A DNA stretch of 64,000 nucleotides from JAJDXW01 sp965243335 (GTDB lineage Bacteria; Pseudomonadota; Gammaproteobacteria; HK1). The DNA is taken from NCBI GenBank assembly GCA_965243335.1, contig OZ251545.1, positions 62,001 through 126,000 of the forward strand. The letters are read 5' to 3'. The notes under the pieces were generated by a model. The model searched no databases and was not told the DNA's origin. It worked only from the letters and a program-made list of their open reading frames with translations. Below are positions 32,624-41,525 of this stretch, piece after piece (position 1 is the first letter of the stretch; each line of letters begins with the position of its first letter). The position numbers and the translations under genes were made by a program.

Positions 32624-33952
32624 GTGACGGCCCGCCGCCCGCCGCCGGGGGCGCTCGCCGGGGTGCGGGTCGTCGACCTCACCCGCGTGCTCGCCGGCCC
32701 CTTCTGCACCCAGCTCCTCGCGGACATGGGGGCCGACGTGGTCAAGGTCGAAGGGCCGGAGGGCGACCTCATGCGCCGGACCGGCACGGTCCGCGACGGC
32801 CTGAGCTGGTACTTCGCGCAGTTCAACCGCAACAAGCGCTCGGTCGTCCTCGACCTCTACGGCGAGCCGGGGCGGGCCGCCCTCGCCGATCTCCTGCGCT
32901 CCGCCGACGTGCTGGTGGAGAACTACCGGCCCGGGGTGCTCGCGAAGATGGGGTTCGGGCCGGAGCGGATCGAGGCGATCAACCCGCGCCTCGTCGTCGC
33001 GAGCGTGAACGGGTACGGGTCCACCGGCCCCTACGCGGAGCGTCCCTGCTTCGACTTCATCGCCCAGGCGATGAGCGGCTTCATGGCGACGAGCGGCGCC
33101 CCGGACGGGGACCCGATGCGGTGCGGCCCGCCGATCGGCGACCTCGTCGCCGGGCTCTACGCCGCGTTCGGGGTCGTCGGCGCGCTCTACGCGCGGGGCT
33201 CCGGCGTAGGTAAGGAAGCCGGTACGGGACCGGGGGCGAACGCGGGCGCGGCTGCGGCTGCGGGCGGCACGGTGGCGGGCGCCGCGCCGCCGCCCGGCGC
33301 CGGACCCGAACCCGGACCCGGGCGCGGCCAGTACGTGGAGACGAGCCTGATGGGCGGGCTCGTCAGCCTGCTCGCCTACATGAGCGCCGAGTACTTCGCG
33401 ACCGGCCGGAGGCCCGTCCGCACCGGCAACGACCACCCCATCGCCGCGCCCTACGGCCTGTTCGAGGCGAGCGACGGCCACATCGCGGTGGCCCCGCCGG
33501 ACGAAGGGTTCCTGCGCCGCTTCCTCCGGGTGATCGGGCTCGAAGCCCTCCTCGACCGGCCGGAGTACGCCACCAACGACGCCCGGCGCGAACGCCGCGG
33601 GGCGCTCGCGGACGCGATCAACGAGCGGACCCGAGCCCACCCCGTCGACCACTGGATCGAGCGGCTCAACGACGGGGGCTGCCCGTGCGGCCGGGTGATG
33701 GACGTCCCGGAGGTGTTCTCCGACCCGCAGGTGCTCTCCCAGGGCCTCGTGCTCGACGTGCCCCATCCCGGCGCCGGGAACGTCCGCATGACCGGGTTTC
33801 CGGTCAAGCTCTCCGCGACCCCGTGCGCGGTCGCCCGCCCGGCCCCCCGCCTCGGGGAGCACACCGAAGAGGTGCTGGCCGAGGTCGGCTATGGACCGGA
33901 CCGGATCGCGGCCCTCGCCGCCGCGCCGTCGGGGACGGCCCGCGGGAGCTGA
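32624..33952 (+). CDS. CaiB/BaiF family CoA transferase with low-complexity insertion
   Basis: A 442-residue class III CoA transferase. The catalytic Asp173 is in PPIGDLVAG, with GVRVVDLTRVLAGPFC, LVENYRPGVLAKMG, NPRLVVASVNGYGSTGPYAE and a normal C-terminal GEHTEEVLAEVGY. Residues about 191-235 are a Gly/Ala/Pro-rich insertion placed between the catalytic strand and GRGQYVETSL; this explains the length of 442 against the usual 390-400. Start GTG 32624. It is unlike the first CaiB (2939-4111) in detail, so it is not a recent duplicate. Probably works with the HMG-CoA-lyase-like enzyme upstream. Confidence 0.88.
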   Translation: MTARRPPPGALAGVRVVDLTRVLAGPFCTQLLADMGADVVKVEGPEGDLMRRTGTVRDGLSWYFAQFNRNKRSVVLDLYGEPGRAALADLLRSADVLVENYRPGVLAKMGFGPERIEAINPRLVVASVNGYGSTGPYAERPCFDFIAQAMSGFMATSGAPDGDPMRCGPPIGDLVAGLYAAFGVVGALYARGSGVGKEAGTGPGANAGAAAAAGGTVAGAAPPPGAGPEPGPGRGQYVETSLMGGLVSLLAYMSAEYFATGRRPVRTGNDHPIAAPYGLFEASDGHIAVAPPDEGFLRRFLRVIGLEALLDRPEYATNDARRERRGALADAINERTRAHPVDHWIERLNDGGCPCGRVMDVPEVFSDPQVLSQGLVLDVPHPGAGNVRMTGFPVKLSATPCAVARPAPRLGEHTEEVLAEVGYGPDRIAALAAAPSGTARGS

Positions 33953-34041
33953 GCGAGCCCTCGGCGGCCGTTCACCCGACCTCGTGACGCGCCGCGCGTA
34001 CGCGGAAGAACGACCCCGTTCCAACCGGCAGGTGACGCCCC

Positions 34042-34389
34042 ATGATCAGCGCAGTCGTCCGCTACCCATTGCCCGGATCCATCGACCGCGCGGCCTGCCG
34101 CGACCACTACGAGAAGATCGCCCCCGGCTTCCGGGAGGTCCCGGGGCTCATCAGCAAGCACTTCATCTGCGGCGACGAAGGAACGGCCGGGAGGATCGCC
34201 GGGGGCGTCTACCAGTGGGAGACCCGGGAGGACGCCGAGGCGTTCTACTCCGGGCCGTGGCGGGCCGGGATCGTCGAGCGCTACGGGGTCGAGCCGGAGA
34301 TCGAGTACTTCACCGTGTTCTGCATCACCGACAACGCGGCGGGCGAGGTGCGGGTGGTGGAGCCGGCGGAGAACGCCGGGGCGGCGTGA
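34042..34389 (+). CDS. YdhR-like dimeric alpha-beta barrel protein
   Basis: A 115-residue ferredoxin-like (ABM/YdhR-type) protein: MISAVVRYPLPG, the FREVPGLISKHFICGDEG segment, GGVYQWETREDAEAFYSGPW and the final strand IEYFTVFCITDN. Such proteins form dimers and are linked to aromatic or quinone metabolism, but the biochemical role is unsettled. It is alone between a CoA transferase and a repeat copy. Confidence 0.72.
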   Translation: MISAVVRYPLPGSIDRAACRDHYEKIAPGFREVPGLISKHFICGDEGTAGRIAGGVYQWETREDAEAFYSGPWRAGIVERYGVEPEIEYFTVFCITDNAAGEVRVVEPAENAGAA

Positions 34390-34422
34390 CCCGCCTCTCG
34401 CGGGCGGCCTGGCCGCACATGG

Positions 34423-34602
34423 GTGAAGCGCCCGTGAACAAGAATGCGGGCGGGACACAAGCGTTCCCAAGGCGCATGGATTCCCGCTTTCGCGGGAATG
34501 ACGAGGACGGGGGCAGGACACAAGCGTTCCCAGAACGCGCCGTTCCCAGGACGCGCCTGCGAGAGGCGTGCTTGGCGAAAATCCCCACCGCGCATATGCC
34601 TC
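34423..34602 (+). repeat. Interspersed mosaic repeat, full copy 5
   Basis: The most complete copy. In order: GTGAAGCGCCCGTGAACAAG, ATGCGGGCGGGACACAAGCG, a dRS3-like palindrome ATTCCC-N8-GGGAAT at 34480-34499, GACGAGGAC, a second ACACAAGCGTTCCCAG, GTTCCCAGGACGCG and the closing GCTTGGCGAAAATCCCC with GCCTC. It fills most of the 34390-34719 gap. Confidence 0.85.
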
Positions 34603-34719
34603 CCTTGGCGGGCGAAGGGTGGGCCCGGCGCGGGACGGCATGGCGCGGCGCGGGACGGGGCGGGGGTCGAGCGTCCCCGGTCGGCAATTGACGGCGGCGA
34701 CGCCGAAGGAGGAGCGAAG

Positions 34720-35535
34720 ATGCGATGGACGGTCGTGCACGGCGGAGGAGAGATCGCCTGCGAGGCGATCGACCATGCCCCGGCCTGGGAAGGGCCGGCG
34801 CCGACGGTGCTCTTCCACCACGGGGTCGGGGCGTGCGGGGCGGTCTGGGACGGCTGGACCCCGGCGCTCGCCGACCGCTTCCGGCTGGTCCGCTTCGATC
34901 TCCGCGGACACGGGGCGAGCCCGCTCCCGCCGGGGTTCGAGTGGTCGCTCGATTCGTTGGCGGATGACCTGGGGGCGGTCGCGGACGCGGCCGGCGCGGA
35001 CCGCTTTCACCTCGTCGGCGAGTCGCTGGGAGGGACCGTCGCGCTCGCATACGCGGCCCGGCGCCCGGAGCGCGTGCTCTCGCTCACGGTATCGAACGGG
35101 ACGCATCTCGGAGGGGCCATCGAGAACCTCGATCCGTGGGAACGCCTCATCCGCGAGGAAGGGATGGGCGCCTGGTCGGCCCACATGATGAAGGAGCGTT
35201 TCTTCGACGGCGCCCTCACCCCCCGGATGGCGCGATGGTACGAGGAGCAGCAGGCGGCCGCGGAGCCGAGCGCGATCCTCGACGGCGCGGCCATGCTGGC
35301 GGGAACCGACCTTACCCCCGAGCTCGCCGGAGTATCCTGCCCGGTCCTCCTCCTGCACCCCGACTCGAGCCCGTTCATCCCGGTCGAGACGATGGCGGCG
35401 CTCCGGCGCGCCCTCCCCGACGCCCGCCTCCAGGTGTTCGCGCACGCGCGCCACGGCCTGCCGTACTCCCATGCCGCCGAGTGCGCCGCCGCCGTCTCCC
35501 GCTTCCTCGACGGAGCCGCTCCAGGCCCCGCCTGA
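34720..35535 (+). CDS. Alpha/beta hydrolase (enol-lactonase-like)
   Basis: A 271-residue hydrolase like 3-oxoadipate enol-lactonases: LFHHGVGACGAVWDGW, VRFDLRGHGASPLP, nucleophile elbow GESLGG with Ser102, a late aspartate in LLLHPDSSPFIP and the histidine in ARHGLPYSH. The ATG at 34720 follows AAGGAGGAGCGA, which decides the start. Substrate not known. Confidence 0.85.
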   Translation: MRWTVVHGGGEIACEAIDHAPAWEGPAPTVLFHHGVGACGAVWDGWTPALADRFRLVRFDLRGHGASPLPPGFEWSLDSLADDLGAVADAAGADRFHLVGESLGGTVALAYAARRPERVLSLTVSNGTHLGGAIENLDPWERLIREEGMGAWSAHMMKERFFDGALTPRMARWYEEQQAAAEPSAILDGAAMLAGTDLTPELAGVSCPVLLLHPDSSPFIPVETMAALRRALPDARLQVFAHARHGLPYSHAAECAAAVSRFLDGAAPGPA

Positions 35536-35553
35536 CCGCGCCGCCCGGCCCCT

Positions 35554-35584
35554 GTCGGAGACAGGCACGGCGGCGCAGTGGACC
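35554..35584 (+). repeat. 31-bp imperfect direct repeat, left copy
   Basis: This stretch (GTCGGAGACAGGCACGGCGG and 11 more bases) matches 39189-39219 at 26 of 31 positions in the same orientation. The two copies bracket the ImmA/IrrE, small-protein and AAA-ATPase genes, as boundary repeats of a mobile segment might. Confidence 0.5.
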
Positions 35585-35755
35585 ATGCGCAGACCGCGGC
35601 AAGCGGCGATGCCTTCCCTCCCTCCGCCTCCTCCAGCCCGCGAGCCCAGGGCTCCCGGTCGGCGCCGCGGACCGCTGCCCTGCCGCACGCGGGGTCGCCC
35701 TGAACGAATCGGGCAGCGACGGACGAGCATGTCTCAGGGATTCGATGGATACGTC

Positions 35756-37339
35756 TCAGCCGTCCCACGATATCTGATCGTCGATTCGCTGCAGGTCGGT
35801 CTCGTCGATAAACCCCAGATTCTTCAGGTGGTTCAGCACCGCGGAGCGTCCCGCCCGCAACGTGCTTGAGATTTCCCGCACCCCTTCCACCGTGGCGAGC
35901 GGAACGGTCAGCGTCGCCGCGGCTCGCTGCACCAACGAGGCGGGCATCAGAAGCATCGCCGCGAAGGCGTTCGCCCGGCGCTCTACGTCCCGAGGCGCCC
36001 ACGGCCCGCTGGCGATCGCCAGGCGACGCCCGGCCTCGCGATCGAACAGCAGGTGACAGAGCTCGTGAGCGAGCGTGAATCGATAGCCCGAGGCGTGCCC
36101 GTTCGCAGCATGGTTGGAATTGACGATGATTCCGGGACGATGCGCCGGCCCTGCAATCGAAACCCCTCGAATTTTCTCATCCGACAATTCGAGCTTCTCT
36201 ATCCCGACGTCCAGCCTTTCGATCAGTCCCTCGATATCGACGGCCCCGGCCTCGGCGAACGCCCCGTGGAAGTTTCGATGAATCTCATCGGCCAGGTCAT
36301 ATCCCTGAGACCAGGCCGGGGACATGGATTGCTCGATCGGAGCGGCGCGGCAAACCTGCTGCATTGCCTCCGAGTCCCCTTCGAGTGAGTAGAGCTCGAG
36401 CATCGTTCGGGCAAGGTTCAACACGTCCTGCTTCGCGACGTCGGCGGCAAGTGAACCGAACATGAGCGCCGCCTGACAGGATCCGGTCACGACCAGAGGC
36501 GATTCCAAAATCTCCAGCATCGCGCGACGCGGCGCCTCGGCGATTTCCGAGAGGTAGCTGAAAGCCCGTTCCCATCCGGCTCGGACGGAGTGCTCGTCCG
36601 TTCCCAGCCCGGCGAGCCACCTGACGCGCCGATCCCGGCGCAGGGGCGCGTCTGCCAAGGGCTGAAGGCTTTGGCTCAACGCCCTGATCCGGGGGTACTC
36701 ATCGAGCTGGAGGGGTCTCTCTGCGAGCGACAACAGGTATTCGCTCGCACCCGACAGCACTGCATACAGGGGCTCGGCCACCGCCTGCGGGGGCAGTCTG
36801 CCGAAGCCCGCCGGCTCCGTGGCGTCGAAGCGATACGGCCCGCCTTCGCCCCGAACCGAGCCCCAGGAAATTTCGACCAGATCCCGAAAACGCCTGATCA
36901 CGACGTCAGGGAACAGCCCTCCCTCCCTGGCGGCCTGAAGCCCATGACGCATCCACCACTCCTGCCAGACGCTCTCCCACTCGGACGCCTTCTCTTCGTC
37001 GTCTTCGATGGCTGGCGGCGGAAATCGGGTAGCGTGCAGGGAGGTCCATCCGGTATCGCCTCCGACCTTGACCGGAAGGCGTTCTTCGTGAAAGAGAGGA
37101 TCCCAGCAACGGATGAACCATTCGAGAAGAGGAAGAAGATACCAATGGGCCGAATCGATTCGCTCGGCTTCCTCCAGATGGGAACAGAGGTTTCGGCCCT
37201 CCACCCAGATCTGGAAGCTCCCCCAGGAAAGAGCGGTCTCGGGATCGACGTACCGGCCTTCGTCGGGATCGGAGGCAAATGCCATTCTTACCGCGAACAC
37301 GCTCGGATCACCCTCGAATTTTTCCCATCGAGTATCCAC
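35756..37339 (-). CDS. ImmA/IrrE-family metallopeptidase protein
   Basis: A 527-residue protein whose C-terminal third is an ImmA/IrrE (DUF955) zinc peptidase: TLAHELCHLLFD carries HExxH at 425-429, and the conserved ERRANAFAAMLLMP helix follows. The first 370 residues are a large helical region of unknown type (WEWVWQEWWMRHGL-like Trp-rich patches and many charged residues). ImmA-type enzymes cut repressors or antitoxins to switch on mobile elements or defence genes. A 113-residue protein is encoded just upstream in the same operon and may be its partner or target. Base composition is lower in GC than the neighbourhood, suggesting transfer. Confidence 0.78.
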   Translation of the reverse strand: MDTRWEKFEGDPSVFAVRMAFASDPDEGRYVDPETALSWGSFQIWVEGRNLCSHLEEAERIDSAHWYLLPLLEWFIRCWDPLFHEERLPVKVGGDTGWTSLHATRFPPPAIEDDEEKASEWESVWQEWWMRHGLQAAREGGLFPDVVIRRFRDLVEISWGSVRGEGGPYRFDATEPAGFGRLPPQAVAEPLYAVLSGASEYLLSLAERPLQLDEYPRIRALSQSLQPLADAPLRRDRRVRWLAGLGTDEHSVRAGWERAFSYLSEIAEAPRRAMLEILESPLVVTGSCQAALMFGSLAADVAKQDVLNLARTMLELYSLEGDSEAMQQVCRAAPIEQSMSPAWSQGYDLADEIHRNFHGAFAEAGAVDIEGLIERLDVGIEKLELSDEKIRGVSIAGPAHRPGIIVNSNHAANGHASGYRFTLAHELCHLLFDREAGRRLAIASGPWAPRDVERRANAFAAMLLMPASLVQRAAATLTVPLATVEGVREISSTLRAGRSAVLNHLKNLGFIDETDLQRIDDQISWDG

Positions 37340-37345
37340 GTCCGG

Positions 37346-37687
37346 TTACTCCTCCCAATGTCCCTTGATGTCCCGCCTTCGCACTCGCCCCTCCCTCAGC
37401 CAGTTACGCCGGAGCTTCTCCGGAACCTCTTTCCATCCGACCGGATAGCCGTGCCAGACGTCGTTGCCGTCCTGCTGCGCACAGTACGCCCTGCCCTCGT
37501 GTGAAGCGTACCGCTTGCCGCCTTCCAGCTTGCTGTCCGCGGGCAGTCCCTCCGCGATCGTCCGATCAACGTCCTTTGGGTAAAGCGCGCCCCGCCGGCC
37601 CGGCTGCCAAGGCTCCTTGTGCTTGGGATTGCTCATGTAGCGCCTGCGGGCGCCCTCGGGGTGGTAACGCGGTCCACGTCCTGTCAC
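37346..37687 (-). CDS. Small unknown basic protein upstream of the ImmA/IrrE gene
   Basis: A 113-residue basic protein whose stop is six bases before the ImmA/IrrE start, so the two are an operon. Features are PGRRGALYPKDVDRTIAEGL, GGKRYASHEGRAYCAQQDGN, WHGYPVGWKEVPEKLRRNWL and the tail RRRDIKGHWEE. No known domain; it may bind nucleic acid or be an antitoxin-like partner. The GTG at 37687 is favoured because AGGA lies eight bases before it; an internal ATG at 37636 lacks such a site. Confidence 0.6.
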   Translation of the reverse strand: MTGRGPRYHPEGARRRYMSNPKHKEPWQPGRRGALYPKDVDRTIAEGLPADSKLEGGKRYASHEGRAYCAQQDGNDVWHGYPVGWKEVPEKLRRNWLREGRVRRRDIKGHWEE

Positions 37688-37925
37688 GGTGCAATCCTAC
37701 ACCAGGACGCCCTTGCCCTGTCCGACGCGACGGGAGGGCGCCCTTGAAGCAGGGCCACGATGACTACCGCCTCCCTTTCCGATCCGGAGGCGGACCTCCC
37801 GACCGGCGCTTGGCTGCGATGTGTGCATCTCTCGCGGCGCACCATCCGGCGGGGTGCGGGCGGCGGCGACTGGACGGGAAGCCCCGCCCCCGTACAATGG
37901 GCGGACCATCTCGCGAGGCTGGCGC

Positions 37926-39161
37926 ATGAGCAGCGACCAGGAAGGCCGGAGCCCCATCCCGAATGCGCTCTTCCGTCCGGGCGAAGGCGCCCGCCCGCCG
38001 TTCCTGGCCGGGCGGGCCGCCGAGCAGCGGATCCTGGCGAGCGCGGCGGGGGAGCTCGATGAAAGGGACGAGCGGGGGCGGGCGAACGTCTCCCAGAACG
38101 TCGTCCTGTACGGCCCCCGGGGCAACGGCAAGACCGCCCTGACCTTCTGGCTTCAGGATTTCGCCGCCGCCGAGCCCCGCGGTTGGACGTCCGTGCGAAT
38201 CAACGCCGGGGAGGGCGAGGGCGACCCCGACGCGCTCGCCCGGCTGCTGGCGCCGGAGCCGTGGCGAAGACAGGTGATGGAGCGCGGGTGGAGCGCGTCC
38301 GCCCTGGGCTTCGGGCTCTCCCTTCCCGCCCGGCCCGACAGCGGCTGGAGCGTCGCCCAGGCGCTGGCCTCCCGGTCCGCCCGCGCCCCGGCCCTGGTGG
38401 TCATCGACGAAGCCCACATGCTCGGGGCGCAGGCGGCGAGGCTGCTGCTGAACGCCAGCCACGAGCTGCGCGGCGCCGGCGCTCCGCTCCTCCTGGCGCT
38501 GGCGGGAACCCCGGAGCTGGAGGACACGCTGCGGTCGGCCAGGGTGTCCCATTGGGAGAGGGGGCGCAGGATCCCCGTCGGGCGGCTGGACGCCGAATCG
38601 GCCCCGAGCGCCCTTCTGGAGCCGCTGAAGGAGCACGGGGCCTCCATGACCGAAGGCGCCCTGGACGTCGCCATGCGGGAGACCCTGGGCTACCCGTTCT
38701 TCCTGCAATTGTTCGGAAGGCATCTGGTCGAGGCGATGAACGAAGCCGGGTCCGGCCAGGCCGGCGAGGCCATCGCGGATCGGGCCGCCAACGCGTTCCG
38801 GGCAGACCAGGAGAAGTTCTACAAGGGCCGGCGGACCGAGCTCAGGCTCGCCGGCGGCGCCCTGCCCGCGGCCGCCGCCTGGGGCGCCGTCCGGGGGTTC
38901 GGGGAGGGGGCGTCCTGCGACCTGGTGCTGACCGCGATGGAGCCGCACTGCGATGACGTGCACGACGTCTGGCATCGCCTGCAACGCAGCGGGATGCTGT
39001 GGGAGAAGGCGGAAGGCGTGGAGGCGGGCATCCCCAGCCTGCTGGACAGCGTGGTGCGGGCCGCCGGGCCGCCGGCGGACGCCGCCTACCGGGCAGGCTT
39101 CACCATCGGCCGCGAATGGGCGGAGTGGAGCGCCTCCTTCGCCGGGCCGGAACACCGGTAG
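37926..39161 (+). CDS. AAA ATPase, ORC/Cdc6-like
   Basis: A 411-residue AAA ATPase. Walker A is GPRGNGKT (63-70), Walker B ALVVIDEAHML with Asp161-Glu162, a sensor-1-like LLLALAGTPELED follows, and a lid plus winged-helix-like C-terminal part (AAWGAVRGFGEGASCDLVL and beyond) ends the chain. The pattern is that of prokaryotic ORC1-type or MNS-type ATPases in mobile elements and defence loci rather than of DnaA. It is divergent from the ImmA/IrrE operon, with 238 bases between them that must hold both promoters. I cannot name its target. Confidence 0.72.
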   Translation: MSSDQEGRSPIPNALFRPGEGARPPFLAGRAAEQRILASAAGELDERDERGRANVSQNVVLYGPRGNGKTALTFWLQDFAAAEPRGWTSVRINAGEGEGDPDALARLLAPEPWRRQVMERGWSASALGFGLSLPARPDSGWSVAQALASRSARAPALVVIDEAHMLGAQAARLLLNASHELRGAGAPLLLALAGTPELEDTLRSARVSHWERGRRIPVGRLDAESAPSALLEPLKEHGASMTEGALDVAMRETLGYPFFLQLFGRHLVEAMNEAGSGQAGEAIADRAANAFRADQEKFYKGRRTELRLAGGALPAAAAWGAVRGFGEGASCDLVLTAMEPHCDDVHDVWHRLQRSGMLWEKAEGVEAGIPSLLDSVVRAAGPPADAAYRAGFTIGREWAEWSASFAGPEHR

Positions 39162-39513
39162 CCGCTCCGTCCGGACGACCGCCGGCCCGTCGGAAGCAGG
39201 TACGGCGGCGCGGGGGACCGGGCGCAGGAGGCGCCGCCATCCGATCGCGGCAGGCAAACGGAGCGGGCCGCGCGGGAGTTCATCGAGCGCCGCGAGATGG
39301 TCGTCTTCGCCTGACGGAGCCATACGTCGAACGCGGCCGGTTCGGGTGCGGGGAGAAGGCCGCTTCGGTGTGGCTCGAAGGTGTGGCGGCGGAGGGCTGG
39401 CGGTTCCCCGGCGAAGGACGCGCGCTCCCAACCGGTCCAGGGTCGGTTTTGAGGGTTGCGCCGCACGGTCGTGACCGGGGAGGAATCCCGGGGGATGCCG
39501 TAGAGTACGGGCG
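39162..39513. other. Gap holding the right boundary repeat
   Basis: The 352-base gap after the AAA ATPase carries the right copy of the 31-bp repeat at 39189. Shortly after it a short open stretch ends in EFIERREMVVFA and a stop near 39315, which might be the tail of a lost gene. Nothing else is recognisable. Confidence 0.4.
39189..39219 (+). repeat. 31-bp imperfect direct repeat, right copy
   Basis: Right partner of the repeat at 35554-35584, 26 of 31 bases identical and in the same orientation, 28 bases after the AAA ATPase stop codon. Confidence 0.5.
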
Positions 39514-40248
39514 ATGTCCGACCTCGTCCCGGTCGCGGAGCGGCTCCGGCGGCGCACCCGGCCGCTCCGGTTCGGGGCCCCCGTCACCCACGTCTACGCC
39601 CCCCTCGACTACGCGTGGGCGCCGCACCGCCTCTACCTCGAGCGCTACGGGGCGGGGGGGCCGCGCGAGATCCTCTTCGTCGGCATGAACCCCGGACCGT
39701 TCGGGATGGCCCAGAACGGGATCCCCTTCGGCGACACCGCGATGGTCCGGGACTGGCTCGGGATCGAGGCCGCGGTGGAGCGGCCCCGCCGCGAGCACCC
39801 CCGGCGCCCCGTGCTCGGCTTCGCGACGGCGCGGGGCGAGGTGAGCGGGGAGCGCCTCTGGGGCTGGGCGCGGGAGCGCTTCGGGACCCCGGAGCGGTTC
39901 TTCCGCCGCGCTTTCGTGTGGAACTACTGCCCGCTCTCCTTCATGAACGAGAGCGGGCGCAACGTCACCCCCGACAAGCTCCCCCGCGCCGAGCGCGACC
40001 CCCTCTTCGCGGCCTGCGACGACGCGCTCGCCGCGGTGATCGCCTGCCTCCGGCCCGCGAAGGTGGTCGGGGTCGGCGCGTTCGCGGCGCGCCGGGCCGC
40101 CCCGCTCGCGGAGGCCGCCGGAGCCGTGTGCGGAGCCGCCCCGCATCCGAGCCCCGCGAGCCCCGCCGCCAACCGCGGGTGGCCCGGCATCTTCGAGGCC
40201 GCTCTCCGCGAGCTCGGCATCGATCTCGACTCCCCGTCCCCCCGCTGA
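39514..40248 (+). CDS. SMUG-type uracil-DNA glycosylase
   Basis: A 244-residue single-strand-selective monofunctional uracil-DNA glycosylase-like protein. The active-site motif GMNPGPFGMAQNGIPFGD and the second motif HPSPASPAANRGW correspond to SMUG1 GMNPGPFGMAQTGVPFGE and HPSPRNPQANKGW; the conserved Asn of the first motif is kept. It removes uracil or oxidised pyrimidines from DNA, giving abasic sites for repair. Length is normal and there is no operon partner. Confidence 0.93.
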   Translation: MSDLVPVAERLRRRTRPLRFGAPVTHVYAPLDYAWAPHRLYLERYGAGGPREILFVGMNPGPFGMAQNGIPFGDTAMVRDWLGIEAAVERPRREHPRRPVLGFATARGEVSGERLWGWARERFGTPERFFRRAFVWNYCPLSFMNESGRNVTPDKLPRAERDPLFAACDDALAAVIACLRPAKVVGVGAFAARRAAPLAEAAGAVCGAAPHPSPASPAANRGWPGIFEAALRELGIDLDSPSPR

Positions 40249-40451
40249 GAGGTCCGTGTACGGCCTTGGGGGCCGCCGCCTTGCGGTTTGCGCTCGATCG
40301 GGAAGGTGCTATCGTCGAAGCAGCGGGCGGGCCGGCGGGCTGGCGTCCCGGCATCCCAGCGTCCCGGCGTTTCGCCCCGGGAACGGAGGTAGTACGTGGA
40401 GCCCCGGTGCGATTCCCCTCCCCGCGGCGTCCCGGCCCGGCGGCGGCGGCC

Positions 40452-41525
40452 ATGACGGACAGTACCGTGACGGACGACAAGGTCATCGAGGTCCGCGAGG
40501 TCTGGAAGATCTTCGGGGCGCGGGCGCCCGAGGCGTTCGCCGCGATCCGTAAGGAAGGTCTCGACAAGGCGGAGGTCCTCGAGCGCTTCGAGTCGGTGGT
40601 CGGCGTCCGCGACGTGAGCTTCGACGTCAACGCCGGGGAGATCTTCTGCGTCATGGGGCTCTCCGGGTCGGGCAAGTCGACCCTCGTCCGGCACGTCAAC
40701 CGGCTGATCGAGCCCACCCACGGCCGCATCCTGATCAACGGCGAGGACGTGGGGGCGCTCTCGCCGGAGGAGCTTCGCGCCCTCCGGGCGGACCGGATCG
40801 GCATGGTGTTCCAGAACATGGCCCTCCTGCCGCACCGGACCGTGCGGGACAACGTCGCCTTCGCCCTCGAGCTGCGGAACGCGGACACGTTCACCCGCCA
40901 CCAGGTGGCCGACCGGGTGATCGAGACGGTGAGCCTCCAGGGATACGGCGACCGGATGCCGAGCGAGCTGTCGGGCGGGATGCAGCAGCGGGTCGGGCTC
41001 GCCCGCGCCCTCGCCGCGGACCCCGAGATCCTGCTCATGGACGAGCCGTTCTCGGCCCTCGACCCCCTCATCCGCCGCGGCCTCCAGGACGAGTTCCTGG
41101 AGCTCTCGCGCACGATGAACAAGACGACGATCTTCATCACCCACGACCTCGACGAAGCGATCCGCATGGGCTCGCGGATCGCGATCATGAAGGATGGCGA
41201 GGTCGTCCAGATCGGCGCCCCCGAGCACATCGTCACGAACCCCGCGGACGATTACGTCGCGGACTTCGTGAAGGGCATCTCGCGTCTCAAGCTGGTGTTC
41301 GCCCACACCATCATGGAGCCGCCCGAGCGCTACGCGCGCGAGCATGGCGCCGGCCTCGCGGACGCGGATACATGGCCGTCCGCCGACCCGGAGGCGGACC
41401 TCGACTCGCTGGTGGACCTCGTCATCGGCGAGGAGCGGCCGATCGCGATCCGCTCGGGGGAAGGCCGGCTCGTCGGCGTCGTGACCAAGGACGCGCTCCT
41501 GCGCGGCATCCAGGGAGAAACCTGA
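40452..41525 (+). CDS. proV: Glycine betaine/proline ABC transporter, ATP-binding subunit
   Basis: A 357-residue ATPase of the ProV/OpuAA type. Walker A GLSGSGKST, Q-loop MVFQNMALLPHRT, signature LSGGMQQR, Walker B ILLMDEPFSALDP and the switch THD are all present. The N-terminal segment KIFGARAPEAFAAIRKEGL is the ProV-specific extension; the C-terminus holds only a shortened CBS-like piece (RLVGVVTKDALLRG). It powers import with the permease and binding protein encoded downstream. Its stop overlaps the permease ATG by one base. The 200-base leader upstream may hold a promoter. Confidence 0.93.
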   Translation: MTDSTVTDDKVIEVREVWKIFGARAPEAFAAIRKEGLDKAEVLERFESVVGVRDVSFDVNAGEIFCVMGLSGSGKSTLVRHVNRLIEPTHGRILINGEDVGALSPEELRALRADRIGMVFQNMALLPHRTVRDNVAFALELRNADTFTRHQVADRVIETVSLQGYGDRMPSELSGGMQQRVGLARALAADPEILLMDEPFSALDPLIRRGLQDEFLELSRTMNKTTIFITHDLDEAIRMGSRIAIMKDGEVVQIGAPEHIVTNPADDYVADFVKGISRLKLVFAHTIMEPPERYAREHGAGLADADTWPSADPEADLDSLVDLVIGEERPIAIRSGEGRLVGVVTKDALLRGIQGET

